A stretch of 64,000 bases of DNA from Bromus sterilis (taxonomy: Eukaryota; Streptophyta; Magnoliopsida; Poales; Poaceae). The stretch spans positions 115,551,001 to 115,615,000 of the forward strand of contig OX465598.1 in NCBI GenBank assembly GCA_950022295.1. The letters are read 5' to 3'. The position numbers and the translations under genes are program-made. Of the stretch, positions 33,705-46,193 are shown piece after piece (the first letter of the stretch is position 1; every line of letters begins with the position of its first letter). The notes beneath the pieces were generated by a model that did no database searches, had not been told where the DNA came from, and was given only the letters and a program-made list of their open reading frames with translations.

Positions 33705-36506
33705 ACATCCCCAAGCTTAATTCCTGCTCGTCCTCGAGTAGGTAAATGATAACGGCATAATTTCCGTGGTGACATTCTAGCAACCATATAAGAACTTTGA
33801 AAAGTAAAGCAATCAAGGTTAGAAATTCAAATCAAGTCATAACATGCAAGAGTCTATATTAGCATTGAAACAATAACAAAAGAACATTAGGTGCAAGAGC
33901 TCTCGCTGTCCGTGACTCGAATGTCTCCAAATGGTGTTTGCGTGCAAGAAGGGGGATAGGGAATACGAGAAAAAGTATTTTTGTGTTGAGAACTCAATCT
34001 ACTAAGGTTTCACACTTGGTCTTTTTCTGGAATCTTATCTTGACTCGTCCCCAGACCACTAGCGAGGTACAAGTCAATTTGATCCACTCCTTTTTCAATA
34101 TTTTGAGCACTCATGCAATGGGTGAGCGTAAGCACGAGAGTTAACACTTAGGATGGAAAATAGAGAAGTACGGAGGAGGAAGACAAAAATGATGAGAAAG
34201 GCTCACATCAATGAGGACAATCATAGGAAAGAGATGCCAAATGATAGATATGATGTGAGGAGTAGGGATTGCCATGCAACGGATGCACATACGAGCTAGA
34301 AAGCTCTCTAATGGAACTAGTGGGGGTGCATCTAACTTCCTCGCTCATGAAGACCTAGAGCTCTTTTGAGGAGGCTCATCCTTGGAATATGCAAGCCAAG
34401 TTCTATAGTGTGAAGGTCCCCACATAGCTATATGCATGAAGATCATCTCTATGGAGTACAAGGATATGAAGGGAGTACTAGTGTGGATCTCTCAAAAGGA
34501 TAGTAGTGTTGCCCCTTTCTCTCTTTTTATTTATTTTTCTCTTTTTTCTATTTTTTTGTATTTTTTTGGTGCCCTCAATGGCTCTTTCTATTTAACTCTC
34601 ATTTGTCCTCTTTGGGATTTTTTATTGTGTCCACTTTGGGATCTTTTCCTCACTTAAGGGCAACACTCTATTTTACAAGAAGGTAAAGGAGATCTTTCAC
34701 ACTTTACAAGGTACTCAAAATCATAAAGAAGATGTAACTATCATGATGTATGCAATGTATGTCGCTGCCAGTGTAGCAGGAACATGTATGACATGAAGAT
34801 CAAGTCATGAAGAGGTGGATGTTCCATGGCAATATATCTCGGAAAGGCTATGGAAATGCCTTGATAGGTAGGTATGGTGGCTGTTTTGAGGAAAGATATA
34901 AGGAGGTTTATGATGACAAAGCGTATCATGCCAAGGGTTTGGATGTACCGGCGAAGGTGGACACCAACTCTCGGAGTGAGAAGAAGGCAATACACGGCAC
35001 GGGAGAGGCTAGCAAAATATGGGAAGGTGGAAGTGTCAACTTTCAATACTTACATTAGTCTGAAGAACTCATGCACTTATTATCGGTAACTCTCAATCTA
35101 ATAAGGAGGTTCACAAAGAGACAAGTACCCCGAGGAGGAGTGTATCGGGTTTTGGTTATCCTTGCGCATCCTCGACTCATGGTACGTGAGTGTTCTCTAA
35201 TATTCGATCCCTCCAAAGATTAGTGATCCATCTAGTAGCTAGAGTTCTCAACTAGTTTTGTAGGTTTTGAAAATACACATGGATTGCCCAAAATATGACA
35301 CCTATCACTAATAGGCTAGACCTCTTGACACCAAAAGTTCAAACATTACTCACATCAATACTTCAAAACTATTGCAAGTTACTACTAGAATTAAATAGCA
35401 ACCTCAATTACCTACTTTCAAGACAAGACACTACTCAGTGCAACAACCAACTCTCTTTAACAAGATAAACATGAAAACTAATAAGAGTTCCAGCAACAAA
35501 CTAAACAAAAGCCAAGGCTCTTGCTAAAGACAAACTAAGACTAAAACTAAACATGGCAGTAGCTACGAAAAGATAAAGAACACACAACAGCAAAAAAATA
35601 AGCAGGAAAAATCCTATGATGTCTTCTAGATTTTGACAGTGGATCGTGTTTCTCTCCCACACAAAGTAAGACGGGATCTAACTTGTTATGAACAGCAAGA
35701 AAAGGTAAAGAAAACTAAAAATTAAACCTAAGAGCGAGACGCTCCAAGCATAGCACATAACGCATGAAGTGATAAAAATATAGTGAGACGAAGGACGAAC
35801 TGATGATTGTTGATGGAGAAGGGAATGCACGGGGGCATCCCCAAGCTTAGACGCTTGAGTATCCTTGAATATTTGTTGGGGATGCATGGGGGCATCCCCA
35901 AGCTTGAGCGCTTGACACTCCTGAATCTTCTTTCATCATCTTCCATCGCACACTTGAAAACTCCCTGCATACATAACTCATCATAAGCTGATTAGAGAGG
36001 TTAGTACCCTTAATAAATAAATAAATTCCACTGGATATAAAGATATTCTTGAAGAGATATTGTTTCTCAAGAGTGCCAAAAAGTTTTTGCAAAGAAAAAA
36101 GCAAGCTTAAGGTTTGCAAAAGTTAGGAGAGACAAAATGTGGCAGAATCTGTGAAAAACAGAACAGCAGGTAGTAAAGAATTTTTTAGGGGCACTTCTGC
36201 AACTCAAATCAAAAAACTCAGAACATACGGAAGTTTCACAATTGTATAGAGCATGATGTGTAAAAATTTCAGCTCAAAAAGATGAACTGATATTTTTCTG
36301 GTCACGAGGACAGAATCTGTTTTCTGGACAGCATGTCACAACTTTTGCTTCCCTTATCATAAGAGGCTATAACTTGGCGCAAAGCTGAAAAATAAAGATA
36401 CAATGATGTTGCTACAGTAGTGATAGAAATCAAGACACAACAAAAGCAAAAAGAAAAACCTAAATTCGTTGCGGGCTGCCTCCCGAAAGCGCTTTCTTTT
36501 ATTCCT
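33705..36506 (-). other. E1 3' internal non-coding region with repeated PPT-like motifs
   Basis: 2.8 kb downstream of the gag-protease stop with no credible gene. It contains two further copies of the polypurine-tract-like motif, AAGCTTGGGGATG on the minus strand (plus-strand 35836-35849 and 35893-35905), about 57 bp apart. The whole region is shared with E2 (42030-44824), with small indels. Confidence 0.8.
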
Positions 36507-38561
36507 TTAAGCTAGGCATGATGCAAAAGAAGAATCAAGTTTTATCAAGAGAAAGAGAATAATTAGCCCGAGTAACGGACTCAAAAGGTAACTTGATTTT
36601 CTTTCTAGCGAAGTGTTCCATCCCCTTTTTGAGAGGGAATTGAATTTTATATTCCCCTCTTTCATGTCAATAACAGCACCAACGATGCGAAGAAAAGGAC
36701 GTCCCAAAATAATTGGACACAAAGGTTCACACTCTATATCCATAACAATAAAATCAACGGGAACATAGTTGTCATTGACAATGATAAGAACACCGTCGAT
36801 CTTCCCCAAAGGTTTCTTTACGGAAGAATCAACAAGACAAACACCAAAAGAACAAGGCTCAAAGGGCTTCAATTCAAACATATCAAATATTCTTTTGGGC
36901 ATAACGGAGGTACTAGCTCCAACATCACATAAAGCATAGCAAGAGAAGTTATTTAATTTAATTTTGATCATAGGGTCCCAACCATCATCTAGCTTCCTAG
37001 GTATGGAGGCTTCTACTCTAAGATTCTCCTCCCTAGCTTTGATGAGAGCATTTGTGATATGCTCCGTGAAGGCAAGATTAAGTGTGCTAGTGTGGGGGTC
37101 TCTAGACATTTTGTGTAGCAAGCTAATAACTTCTGAGAGGGTGCAACTATCAAAATCAATATCACTACTATCAAAGGTGGTAGTAGTGTCGTCTAGGCTC
37201 ACTTCTTTGAAACCCTCTATGTTCATAGGAGTTTCTTTATCTTCGGTTGAGGTATTAGCATCACCATTAATAGGTCCAACGGGACTAGGAGTGCATTGGG
37301 TGCTAATAGTTTGGGTGTCCTCAACGATTTGGATAGTGGCAACTGTGTGGTGTGTACGAAGGCTCTTAATTCTACCCTCTTCCTCTTTTTCTCTAGCCCA
37401 CCTTTCTTTAAGTTTAGCCATCATCCCAATATTTTCATTGATTTGTAATTGGATAGCATTAATAGGATTGGCCTTATTCTCCTCAAGGGGAGAGGTTCTA
37501 ATTTTAAGCATCTCCATATCAAGGGCTAAGCTTTCTACCTTCAAAGAGAGATTATCTAATGTAGCTAATTTCTCCTCTACATTTTTGTTGAAGGCTTTTT
37601 GGGTAGTGATAAAGTCTCTAAGCATGCTTTCTAATTCAGAAGAGGGGTTCTTGTTGCTAGGGTAGGTGTTGTTGTTCCCATAGTTGGATGGAAACGGTCT
37701 AGGGTTGCTAGCAAAATTACCCCTATAAGCATTGTTGTTGAAATTGTTTCTAGCAATAAAGTTCACATCTACTTGTTCTTGGGAAACCAAAGAATTTAAA
37801 GGGACATCATGAGGATCAATAGAGGGTTGCTTGGTAAGTAGAGACATAATTAAGTCAACTTTTTCATTGAGGGAGGTAATTTCCTCGACAGAATTTACCT
37901 TCCTACCTGTTGGAGCGCGTTCGGTGTGCCATTGGTAATAATTGGTCATCATTTCATCGAGAAGCTTCATGTCAGCACCAAGTGTAGTTGACATAAAGGT
38001 TCCTCCCGCGGCCGAATCTAACAGGTTCCGCGAGGTAAAGTTCAAGCCTGCATAAAAAGTCTCGATAACCATCCAGGTAGTCAAACCATGTGTAGGGCAT
38101 TTCTTAACAAGAGATTTCATTCGTTCCCAAGCTTGGGCAATGTGTTCATTATCCAATTGCTTAAAATTCATAATGTTACTCCTCAATTGGATAATTTTAG
38201 CAGGTGGGTAGTACTTCCCTATAAAAGCATCTTTGCACTTATCCCAAGAATCTATGCTATTCCTAGGCAAAGATTGAAACCAGATTTTAGCGTCTCCCCT
38301 TAAAGAGAAAGGAAAGAGCTTGAGCTTAACAATATCACCTTCTACTTCTTTATACTTTTGCATATCACATAATTCAACAAAAAATTTCAAGTGTAAAGCA
38401 GCATCATCTCCAGCACCAGAGAATTGATCTCTCATAACAAGGTTTAGCAAGGCAGTTTTAATTTCATAAGAGGTAGCTGAAGTGGCAATGGGGGTGCAGA
38501 TAAAGTCTTGGTTGTTGTGACTAGTGAAGTCACACAACTTGGTGTTTTCAGTGGAACTCAT
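36507..38561 (-). CDS. E1 gag-aspartic protease polyprotein
   Basis: This is an intact frame of 684 codons. The start is taken at the ATG at 38561 (MSSTENTKLCDF); 17 upstream open codons lack an ATG. The N-terminal third is a Ty3/gypsy gag (capsid-like) domain: LHLKFFVELCD, KLKLFPFSLRGDAKIWFQSLP, SWDKCKDAFIGKYYPP and AQAWERMKSLVKKCPTHGL (residues about 50-160). A low-complexity middle part rich in Asn and acidic residues follows. The C-terminal part is a retropepsin-like aspartic protease with CDVGAST (catalytic Asp) and IILGRPFL (about residues 555-665). No zinc knuckle is evident, and no RT or integrase follows. It would form virus-like particles and process gag in cis, with other enzymes supplied in trans (inference). 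The end, near TTTAAGCTAGGC, is homologous to the end of the E2 ORF. Confidence 0.93.
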   Translation of the reverse strand: MSSTENTKLCDFTSHNNQDFICTPIATSATSYEIKTALLNLVMRDQFSGAGDDAALHLKFFVELCDMQKYKEVEGDIVKLKLFPFSLRGDAKIWFQSLPRNSIDSWDKCKDAFIGKYYPPAKIIQLRSNIMNFKQLDNEHIAQAWERMKSLVKKCPTHGLTTWMVIETFYAGLNFTSRNLLDSAAGGTFMSTTLGADMKLLDEMMTNYYQWHTERAPTGRKVNSVEEITSLNEKVDLIMSLLTKQPSIDPHDVPLNSLVSQEQVDVNFIARNNFNNNAYRGNFASNPRPFPSNYGNNNTYPSNKNPSSELESMLRDFITTQKAFNKNVEEKLATLDNLSLKVESLALDMEMLKIRTSPLEENKANPINAIQLQINENIGMMAKLKERWAREKEEEGRIKSLRTHHTVATIQIVEDTQTISTQCTPSPVGPINGDANTSTEDKETPMNIEGFKEVSLDDTTTTFDSSDIDFDSCTLSEVISLLHKMSRDPHTSTLNLAFTEHITNALIKAREENLRVEASIPRKLDDGWDPMIKIKLNNFSCYALCDVGASTSVMPKRIFDMFELKPFEPCSFGVCLVDSSVKKPLGKIDGVLIIVNDNYVPVDFIVMDIECEPLCPIILGRPFLRIVGAVIDMKEGNIKFNSLSKRGWNTSLERKSSYLLSPLLGLIILFLLIKLDSSFASCLA

Positions 38562-38696
38562 AGTAGCAGCAAGTGTGGCAAAACAAATTGTGATTTTTGA
38601 TATAAGACACAAAGATAAAAAATGAAAATTAAACTAACAAGACTAAAAAACAAAGGTAAACGGTAGTGTGCAACTCCCCTATCTTAGCACTCGGAG

Positions 38697-38714
38697 TCCC
38701 CGGCAACGGCGCCA
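38697..38714 (-). other. E1 primer-binding site (tRNA-Asp type)
   Basis: On the minus strand this reads TGGCGCCGTTGCCGGGGA, complementary to the 3' end of plant tRNA-Asp (...CCCCGGCAACGGCGCCA). It lies about 10 bp inside the 5' LTR. It sets E1 apart from the initiator-Met-primed LARDs and copia elements here. Confidence 0.88.
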
Positions 38715-38724
38715 GAAATTTGCT

Positions 38725-40320
38725 TGATGGCTTCTCGCCCCTCGTTGGTTACCCCAAGTGGAAGGTTTGAGATGCAGTGCAGCAGCAAGTTTCCCTCGGT
38801 GAAGATACCAACGTTTGTCTCCAGTAGGACTCCAGAGATGATAAGTAGGTGTCAGCGGTGCAACTGACGCGGAACTGCACGCAGACACAAATAACTTTGT
38901 TCCCAACGAAGTTCAGAGAGGTTGTCAATCTCTCCGGCCTTGTTGTTCACAAAGGATCAAACACAAGGGATAATGATAGCAACTGAAAGTAAAAGCAGAA
39001 AAGTAAATGAGCGTGGAAACAGTAATGAGGATATGGACCGGGATACGTGATGTTCACTAGTGATGTCTCTCTCCCAAAAGACGATAAAACTGCTATGCGA
39101 GGTAAACAAATTATAGAAGGGCAATTGACAGGATTATGAACGCACCGCAATGCTAACTATGCTACAAAAGAAAGGAAGAGGCACAAAAGCACGGGCAGTA
39201 CGCAAAAATAAGTAGACCGAAATCCAACTGCATCTACTACTAATCATCCACCTTGAGATATCTATCCAGAACATCTCGCTGGTATTAAGTTGCGAGCCCC
39301 ACCCAAAGTGTAAACCCAAAGCAACAAACAACTGCATTAAAAAGCACTTTGCGTAAAGTAAACAATCCTTGCAACCGCGGTTACAAGCACCGTTGTTTTC
39401 CCCCTTGTGGCAACAGCACATCCCCAAGACTCATGTTTCTGTCACTCAAGCGTGTCATCGGGGGGCATGAACCCACAATCGAGCATAACGTTCCCTCTTG
39501 GGGTTACTACCTACTACTTGGCCAAAGAAATAAGCAGCAACGGAGAACATGCAAGAATTACTTAGGAAAAAAAGAGATAAAAACCAAATATATTACTCAA
39601 TCACAATCTGAACATAATCTCATAATCCATCAGATCCCATCAAAGTCAGCATAGCAATAGCAGAAAGATTACAAAAGTGCCTCGATCATGTAGGGCATCT
39701 CACGAGGTCTAAACCATGAAGAACAAAGAGGGAAGGAGAACATCACATAGCTACTGATCACGGACCCATGGTCCAAGGAAAACTACTCACGAGACATCCG
39801 GGGAGCATCCATGGTGGAGAGGAGACTCCCGGAGGTCATCCCTCCCTCCGGCAGGGTGCCGGGAAGAGGTCTTCTGGTGCTCCCGATCTCGGAAGCGCGG
39901 CGGGGGCGGAACAGAGGCGAGATCGCGAAAAATGGTTCTGTCCCCGAGGGTTTCACGTCACGGGGAATATATAGGCGAAGGGGGCAGCCAGAGGTGGACC
40001 AGGGGCCCCAGGCGCCCCCCTGGCGCGGCCCAGGGGGTGGCCACCCTTGGCTCCCCTCTGGCCCCACTTGGGCTCTTCGCGAAGCTTCCTGTACGCTGAT
40101 TTTTCCTATATTTTTCCCGGAATTTTTCTGGTACTTTTTATATGGGGGAAAACTGAAATAGAAAAACAGCAGAAAACAGGAACTGGCACTGGGGTGCACT
40201 GAGTTAATAGGTTAGTCCAAATATGATCAAAAGTGTATGAAAGTGTATCTAGAACATAGCAATATCACACAAAACATGCATGTTGCAAGCAGAAATTATA
40301 GATACGTTTTGAATGTATCA
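38725..40320 (-). repeat. E1 5' LTR (1596 bp)
   Basis: It has the same termini as the 3' LTR, with a TATATA at 39968-39973 on the strand-symmetric TATA position. The internal end is TGATGGCTTCTC on the plus strand. The CCATC target duplication follows at 40321-40325. Confidence 0.95.
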
Positions 40321-40325
40321 CCATC

Positions 40326-41811
40326 TCGCGCTCAGGCGAGTGCTGGCTATTCCACGCCCACCCCTCCTCTTGGGCCACGGCCCGTCAAGGTGATGCCCCC
40401 GCCGTTTCTTTTTTTTGCAGTAGAGCTGGGCTCGGCCCATGTGTTGTGTAGCGCCCCCGTGCGACGTTTATTATCTTGCGCTCACCCCTGTTTAGCCCAG
40501 GACTAGTGCTTTCGGCCCGTAGACCTTTTATTTATTTTCGATTAGATTTAAAATGGCAGATTGTGTTATACTTTTGCGATGCGAGCTTGCGATCGACTAC
40601 ACCTTCGGTTTCGTCTTCTCAACAGGTAAGGGGGAGAATATATCATGCTGATAACTTTCAGCTCACTTGTGCCTAGGTATAGGATAGAACGATTGCTTGA
40701 TCCTACCACCGAATATTTATGCCTCTCAAACAAATCCAAACAGCCATGTTCCTCCACATCCCAGCAAACCTTTGTTTGGCCATGTACCTTGCTTGCTAAA
40801 CCACTGCTTAGTATGCATGCTTAGGATAATATCAATTGTTATCCGGTTACTCCTTGGATTGGGCTATCACATTATTATATTGTTGTGGATGATATGATTA
40901 TTATAATGTTGACTATACTCGACGAAGGATGGAAGGTCTAGGCTATCCTGCCCCGATGCTTTGTTCCATTCGAGTCACCTAGGACCTGAGTTCCGGGTAT
41001 TGGTTCTAAGACTGAGTGTGCCTAAACGCGTGTGGGATTTTATTGGGTCCCCTTTTCATACCTACCTAACTTCAAACATTTCTTGTGGTGGCCCATCTGA
41101 TTTACCATTTGCAAACCATGCATATATGTCTGTCGGATCGCTCCTAGCAAATATCCTTTAAAACAACCTGGGCCAGCGGGGACATGGTTTCATTGTTGGT
41201 CCAACCTGTCCAGCTGAGGACCAGCCTCATGTGAGAATTTCCCGGCAATCCAAACCTGCGACAGATGGTAGAGACCGATTAAAGAGTGCGGCCGGCTTTT
41301 GAGTTGGATGTCGACTCACCGGGGGCCACCCGGATTTGTTCGTTGTTAGCTAGAGGGACATGTCGTTTCGGATCTCTCGAAACTAAATCTTAAAATGGTT
41401 GCCTGTGATGGGTAGCAACTAAAAGAGATGGGCGTGCGTGCGGAGCCTTGTAATGGGCAGTTAGTACACCCCTGCAGGGTTAAATATTTCCGAGAAGTCG
41501 TGTCCACGGTTATGGACGACTTGGAACCTACGTCTTGTTCATAGATAACATCAAATGAATCATAACTATAACTTCATCAACGTGTGTGTTCCTTGACTGC
41601 AAACGATCTTGGACTTCAGACGAACTCGACAAACCTTCTTCTGGACGCCTTCGTGGAGATTCGACGACGACTAGTTAGGAGGATTCCGACGGAGAGCCTG
41701 GACCTGTGTGGTTACGGGAATGGTGTGTTTTACCTTTGCCACTAGGCATTTGATTGTAGTATGTACTCAGACATGTATCTTCCACTGATGTAATGTATTA
41801 ATGCAATTGTA
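40326..41811 (+). repeat. LARD-B 3' LTR, part 2, truncated
   Basis: It continues the LTR after E1 and follows the LARD-B 5' LTR to ...TTAATGCAATTGTA (compare 30090). The last about 165 bp of the LTR are missing, as is a segment in front of CTTGACTGC near 41600. The sequence switches at 41811/41812 to the inside of an E1-type LTR. It includes the conserved LARD block (about 40918-41095). Confidence 0.88.
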
Positions 41812-42029
41812 TCATCGGGGGGCATGAAACCACAATCGAGCACTTTTAATATGGGGGAAACCTGGAATAGAAAAATAGCAGAAAACAGGAACTGGCACTG
41901 TGGTGCACTGAGTTCATAAGTTAGTCCAAATATGCTCAAAAGTGTATGAAAGTGTATCTAGATCATAGGAATATCACACAGAACATGCATGGAGCAAGCA
42001 GAAATTATAGATACATTTGGGACGTATCA
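41812..42029 (-). repeat. E2 3' LTR fragment
   Basis: These are the last-copied 218 bp of the LTR as read on the plus strand (TCATCGGGGGGCATG ... GACGTATCA), matching 46974-47190. The remaining about 780 bp are deleted at the junction with LARD-B. Confidence 0.9.
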
Positions 42030-44824
42030 ACATCCCCAAGCTTAATTCCTTCTCATCGTCGAGTAGGTAAATGATAACAAGCATAATTTCTGTGGTGACA
42101 TGCTACCAACCATATAAGGACTTTCAAAAGTAAAGAAATCAAGGTATGTGATTCAATTCAAGTCATAACATGCAAGAGTCTATATTAGCATTGAAATAAG
42201 CAACAAAAGAACATTAGGTGCAAGAGCTCTCGCTGTCCGTGACTCGAATGTCTCCAAATGGTGTTTGCGTGCAAGAAGGGGGATATGGGAATACGAGAAA
42301 AAGGTATTTTTGTTGAGAACTCAATCTACTAAAGTTTCACACTTGGTCTTCTTTGGAATCTTATCTTGACTCGTCCCCAGACCACTAGCCAGGTACAAGT
42401 CAATTTGATCCACTCCTTTTCGATATTTTGAGCACTCATGCAATGGATGAGCGTAAGCACGAAAGTTGACACTTAGGATGGAAAAGAGAGAAATATGGTG
42501 GAGGAGGAAAACAAAAAGGGTGAGAAAGGCTCACATCAATGAGGACAATAATAGGCGAGACGGCCAAATGATAGATATGATGTGAGGAGTAGGGATTGCC
42601 ATGCAACAGATGCACATATGAGCTAAGAAAGCTCTCCAATGGAACTAGTGGGGGTTCATCTAACTTGCTCGCTAATGAAGACCTAGAGCTCATTTGAGGA
42701 GGCTCATCCTTGGAATATGCAAGACAAGTTCTATAGTGCGAAGGTCCCCACATAGCTATATGCATAAATGATCATCTCTATGGAGTACAAGGATAAGAGG
42801 GAGTACTAGTGTGGATCTTTCAAAAGGAATAGTAGTATTGCCCCTTTCTCTGTTTTTATTTTATTTTTCTCTATTTTTTATTTTTTGTATTTCTTTTATT
42901 TTTTTGGTGGCATCAATGGCTCTTTCTATTTAACTCTCATTTGTCCTCTTTGGGACCTTTTATTTTGTCCACTTTGGATCTTTTCCTCGCTTAAGGGCAA
43001 CACTCTATTTTACAAGAGGGTGTAGAAGATCTTCACACTTTAAAAGTTACTAAAATATAAAGAAGATGTAGCTATCATGATGTATGCAATGTATGCCTCT
43101 GCCGGTGTAGCAGGAACATTTAAGACATGAAGATCAAGTCATGAAGAGGTGGATGTTCCATGGAAATATATCTCGGAAAGGCTATCGAAATGCCTTGATA
43201 GGTAGGTATGGTGTCTGTTTTGAGGAAGGATATAAGGAGGTTTATGATGACAGAGTGTATCATGCCAAGGGTTTGGATGCACTGACGAAGGTGGACGCCA
43301 ACTCTCGGAGCGAGAAGAGGGCAATGCACGGTACGGAAGAGGCTAGCAAATATGAGGAGGTGGAAGTGTTAACTTTCAATACTTACATTAGTCTGGAGAA
43401 CTCATGCACTTATTATCGGTAACTCTCAATCTAATAATGAGGTTCACAAAGATACAAGTTCCCCGAGGAGGAGAGTATGGGGGTTTGGCTATCCTTGCGC
43501 ATCCTCGACTGATGGTGCGTGACTGTACTCTAATATCTGATCCCTCAAAAGATTAGCGATCCATCTAGTAGCTAGAGTTCTCAACTAGTTTTGTAGGTTT
43601 TGAAAACAAACACGGATTTCCCAAAATACGACACCTATCACTAATAGGCTAGAGCTCTTGACACCAAAAGTTCAAACATTACTCGCAACAATACCTCAAA
43701 ACTATTGCAAGTTACTAATAAATTTAAATAGCAACCTCAATAACCTACTTTCAAGACAAGACACAACCCAGTGCAACAACCAACTCTCTTAACAAGATAA
43801 ACATGAAACTAAAGAGAGTTCTAGCAACAAACTAAACAAAAGACAAGACTCTTTCTAAAGACAAACTAAGACTAAAACTAAACATGGCAGTAACTACGAA
43901 AAGATAAAGAACACACAACAGCAAAAAGATAAGCATGAAAAATTCTATGATGCGTTCTAGATTGGAGTGGAGCATGTTTCTCTCCCACCCAAAGTAATCT
44001 GGGGTCTAACTTGTTATCAACATCAAGCAAAGCTAAATAAAACTAAAAAGTAAACCTAAGAGCGAGACGCTCCAAGCATAGCACATAATGCATGAAGTGA
44101 TAAAAATATAGTGAGACGAAGGACGAACTGATGTTGATGGAGAAGAGGAGGCACGGGGGCATCCCCAAGCTTAGACGCTTGAGTCTCCTTCAATATTTAT
44201 TGGGGATGCATGGGGGCATCCCCAAGCTTGAGCTCTTGACACTCTCGGATCTTCTTTCATCATCTTCCATCGCACACTTGAAAACTCCCTTCATACATAA
44301 CTCATCATAAGTTGATTAGAGAGGTTAGTGCCCTTAATAAAATATTTTTCCCCACTGGAAATAAAGATAATCTTGAATAGCTACTGCTTCTAAAGATTTC
44401 TAAAAGGTTTTTGCAAAGAAAAAGCAAGCTTAAGCTTTGCAAAAGTAAGGAAAGGCAAAATGTGGCAGAATCTGTGAAAAACAGAACAGAAGGTAGTAAA
44501 TGAATTTTTTGGGGTACTTCTGCAACTCAAATAAAAAAAATCAGAACATACGAAAGTTTCAAAATTGTATAGAGCATGTTGTGTAAAACATTCAGCTCAA
44601 AAATATGAACTGGTGATTTGTTCCAATTTTTTCCGTCAAGTAGACAAAATCTGTTTTCTGGACAGCATGTCACAACTTTTGCTTCCCTTATCATAAGAGG
44701 TTATAACTTGGCACAAAGCTTGAAAATAAAGATACAATGATGTTGCTACAGTAGTGAAAATCATCAAGAACACTAAAAATAGAAGTAAAAACATCTTGGG
44801 TTGCCTCCCAACAAGCTCTTTCTT
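42030..44824 (-). other. E2 3' internal non-coding region
   Basis: This is homologous along its length to E1 33705-36506, including the PPT next to the LTR (42030-42043) and two more PPT-like motifs (44160-44173 and 44217-44229). No gene was recognised; the short open frames do not match between E1 and E2. Confidence 0.8.
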
Positions 44825-46024
44825 TTACGCCTTTAAGCTAGGCGTGAAGATTATGAAAGATGCTCTCACAAGAGAATAAGAGTTGAAGCAAAAGAGATCA
44901 TCAAGAAGAAAATAAGAAACACATTTAAGCCTAACCAACTTCCTATGCATAGGCATCTTGTAAGAAAATAAATCAAAGAAGCACAAAGGGACATGCATAG
45001 GAAGGTGGAACAAGAACAACTTCAAAACTTTGATCATAAAAAGAGGTGTTTTTGTAATGTGAAAGTTTCTACAACCAATCTTTCCTCTCTCAAAATAATT
45101 TTCAGTAGCATCATGAACAACATAAAGAATATATCTATCACATAAATCATGTTGTTCATGACCTACAAGCACACGTGTATAGTTTTCAACACGATCTTTA
45201 GGATCATAAGATAAATGCAACCCATCACACTGAGCCTTGATAAGAGCAAAATTCTCCGGAATATGAGTTGGAGATTTGAAAAGGATAATAGGGAGATCAA
45301 GTGTGGGTGAAATAGCAATAATTTTGTGCTTAACATAAGGAACTATAGCAAGTTCATTTTTGTAAGCATCATCCATAGTGGCATCTTGGCCATCAACAAA
45401 GCAAATATTAAGTTTATCAGAAAGGGATGTATCAACTGAGTCCTCGGAATCATAGGATTCCTCTTCATAGCAGTCGTTGGCCTCTTTTTGGGCAGCAAAC
45501 ATTTTGTTTTTAAAATCATCAATATAATCATTGAAAATATAATTCTCAAAACAATAAGCAAGAACTATAAAGTTTTCGGAGTTGTAAATAGTATTGTAAT
45601 ACTTTTCAATCAAAGAAGCAATCTAATAAGCACACTTAAAAGCAACAAATTGTTCATTCTTTTCAACATCAAAGTAATCATAAACACCTTTAGCATAAGA
45701 AGATAGGATCTCATTTTCATTAAACTCACATTCGAAAGGAAGGTGTTGACGATCTATATTAGAGCAGCAAATAAAATCATAAATGTAGCATAAACACTTA
45801 GCATAGCAATAAGAAGTTTGTATTTGGTCCCATAAGTGTTTCCCTTTCTGAGATAGGCGATGCCGCGTATAATGAGCCTTCTCATCCAATGATTTTCCCT
45901 CAACCAAGTCGGTTGGGTTTTTAGCGCGAGCACAAATTGATCGAAGACGAGCCAAGTGAAACATGTCCATCCTACCATATTTGGGTGGTTCCACACCCAT
46001 GGTAAAGATAGCATAACTAGGCAA
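44825..46024 (-). pseudogene. E2 ORF of unknown function, interrupted by one TAG
   Basis: Two open stretches (46024-45623 and 45613-44825) lie in the same frame, separated by a TAG at 45625-45623. They form one gene of about 400 codons. The first ATG in frame gives MGVEPPKYGRMDMFHLARL. I recognise no gag, protease, RT or integrase motif. Visible features are an RLRSICARAKN segment, a Cys/Tyr-rich stretch (YCYAKCLCYIYDFICC), an acidic region (CYEEESYDSEDSVDTS), and a hydrophobic C-terminal part with several His and Phe residues. It occupies the place of gag-protease in E1, and both ORFs end in homologous sequence at TTTAAGCTAGGC. It could be a captured host gene fragment, a replaced gag or an element-specific accessory gene. 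Confidence 0.6.
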
Positions 46025-46165
46025 AGCAAGACAAAGGCAAAAGGTAGCTACTATTTTTGTGGTTTTTCATAAAGGACACAAAGATAAAAACTAAAAGGTA
46101 ATCTAAAAAGAATAAAAAGCAAAGTTAAAAGATAGTGTGAAACTCCCCTATCTTAGCACTCGGAG

Positions 46166-46183
46166 TCCCCGGCAATGGCGCCA
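46166..46183 (-). other. E2 primer-binding site
   Basis: This is the same tRNA-Asp-type PBS as in E1, with one change on the minus strand (TGGCGCCATTGCCGGGGA). The flanking ACTCCGAGTGCTAAGATAGG is shared with E1. Confidence 0.85.
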
Positions 46184-46193
46184 GAAATTTGCT

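Larger units (their letters stand above)
32076..40320 (-). mobile_element. E1: complete gag-protease LTR element (non-autonomous gypsy type)
   Basis: It is an 8245-bp element on the minus strand with a 5' LTR (38725-40320), PBS, gag-protease CDS (36507-38561), a 2.8-kb non-coding 3' part and a 3' LTR (32076-33704). Perfect 5-bp target duplications CCATC (32071-32075, 40321-40325) flank it. Reverse transcriptase and integrase are absent. The LTR start TGATACATTCAAAACGTATC is of the kind seen in the Sabrina/WHAM group of Triticeae (unverified). It inserted into the 3' LTR of LARD-B. Confidence 0.95.

Noticed and set aside
36964..37665. 233-codon plus-strand frame
   Set aside because: It is a shadow of the E1 gag-protease CDS on the other strand.
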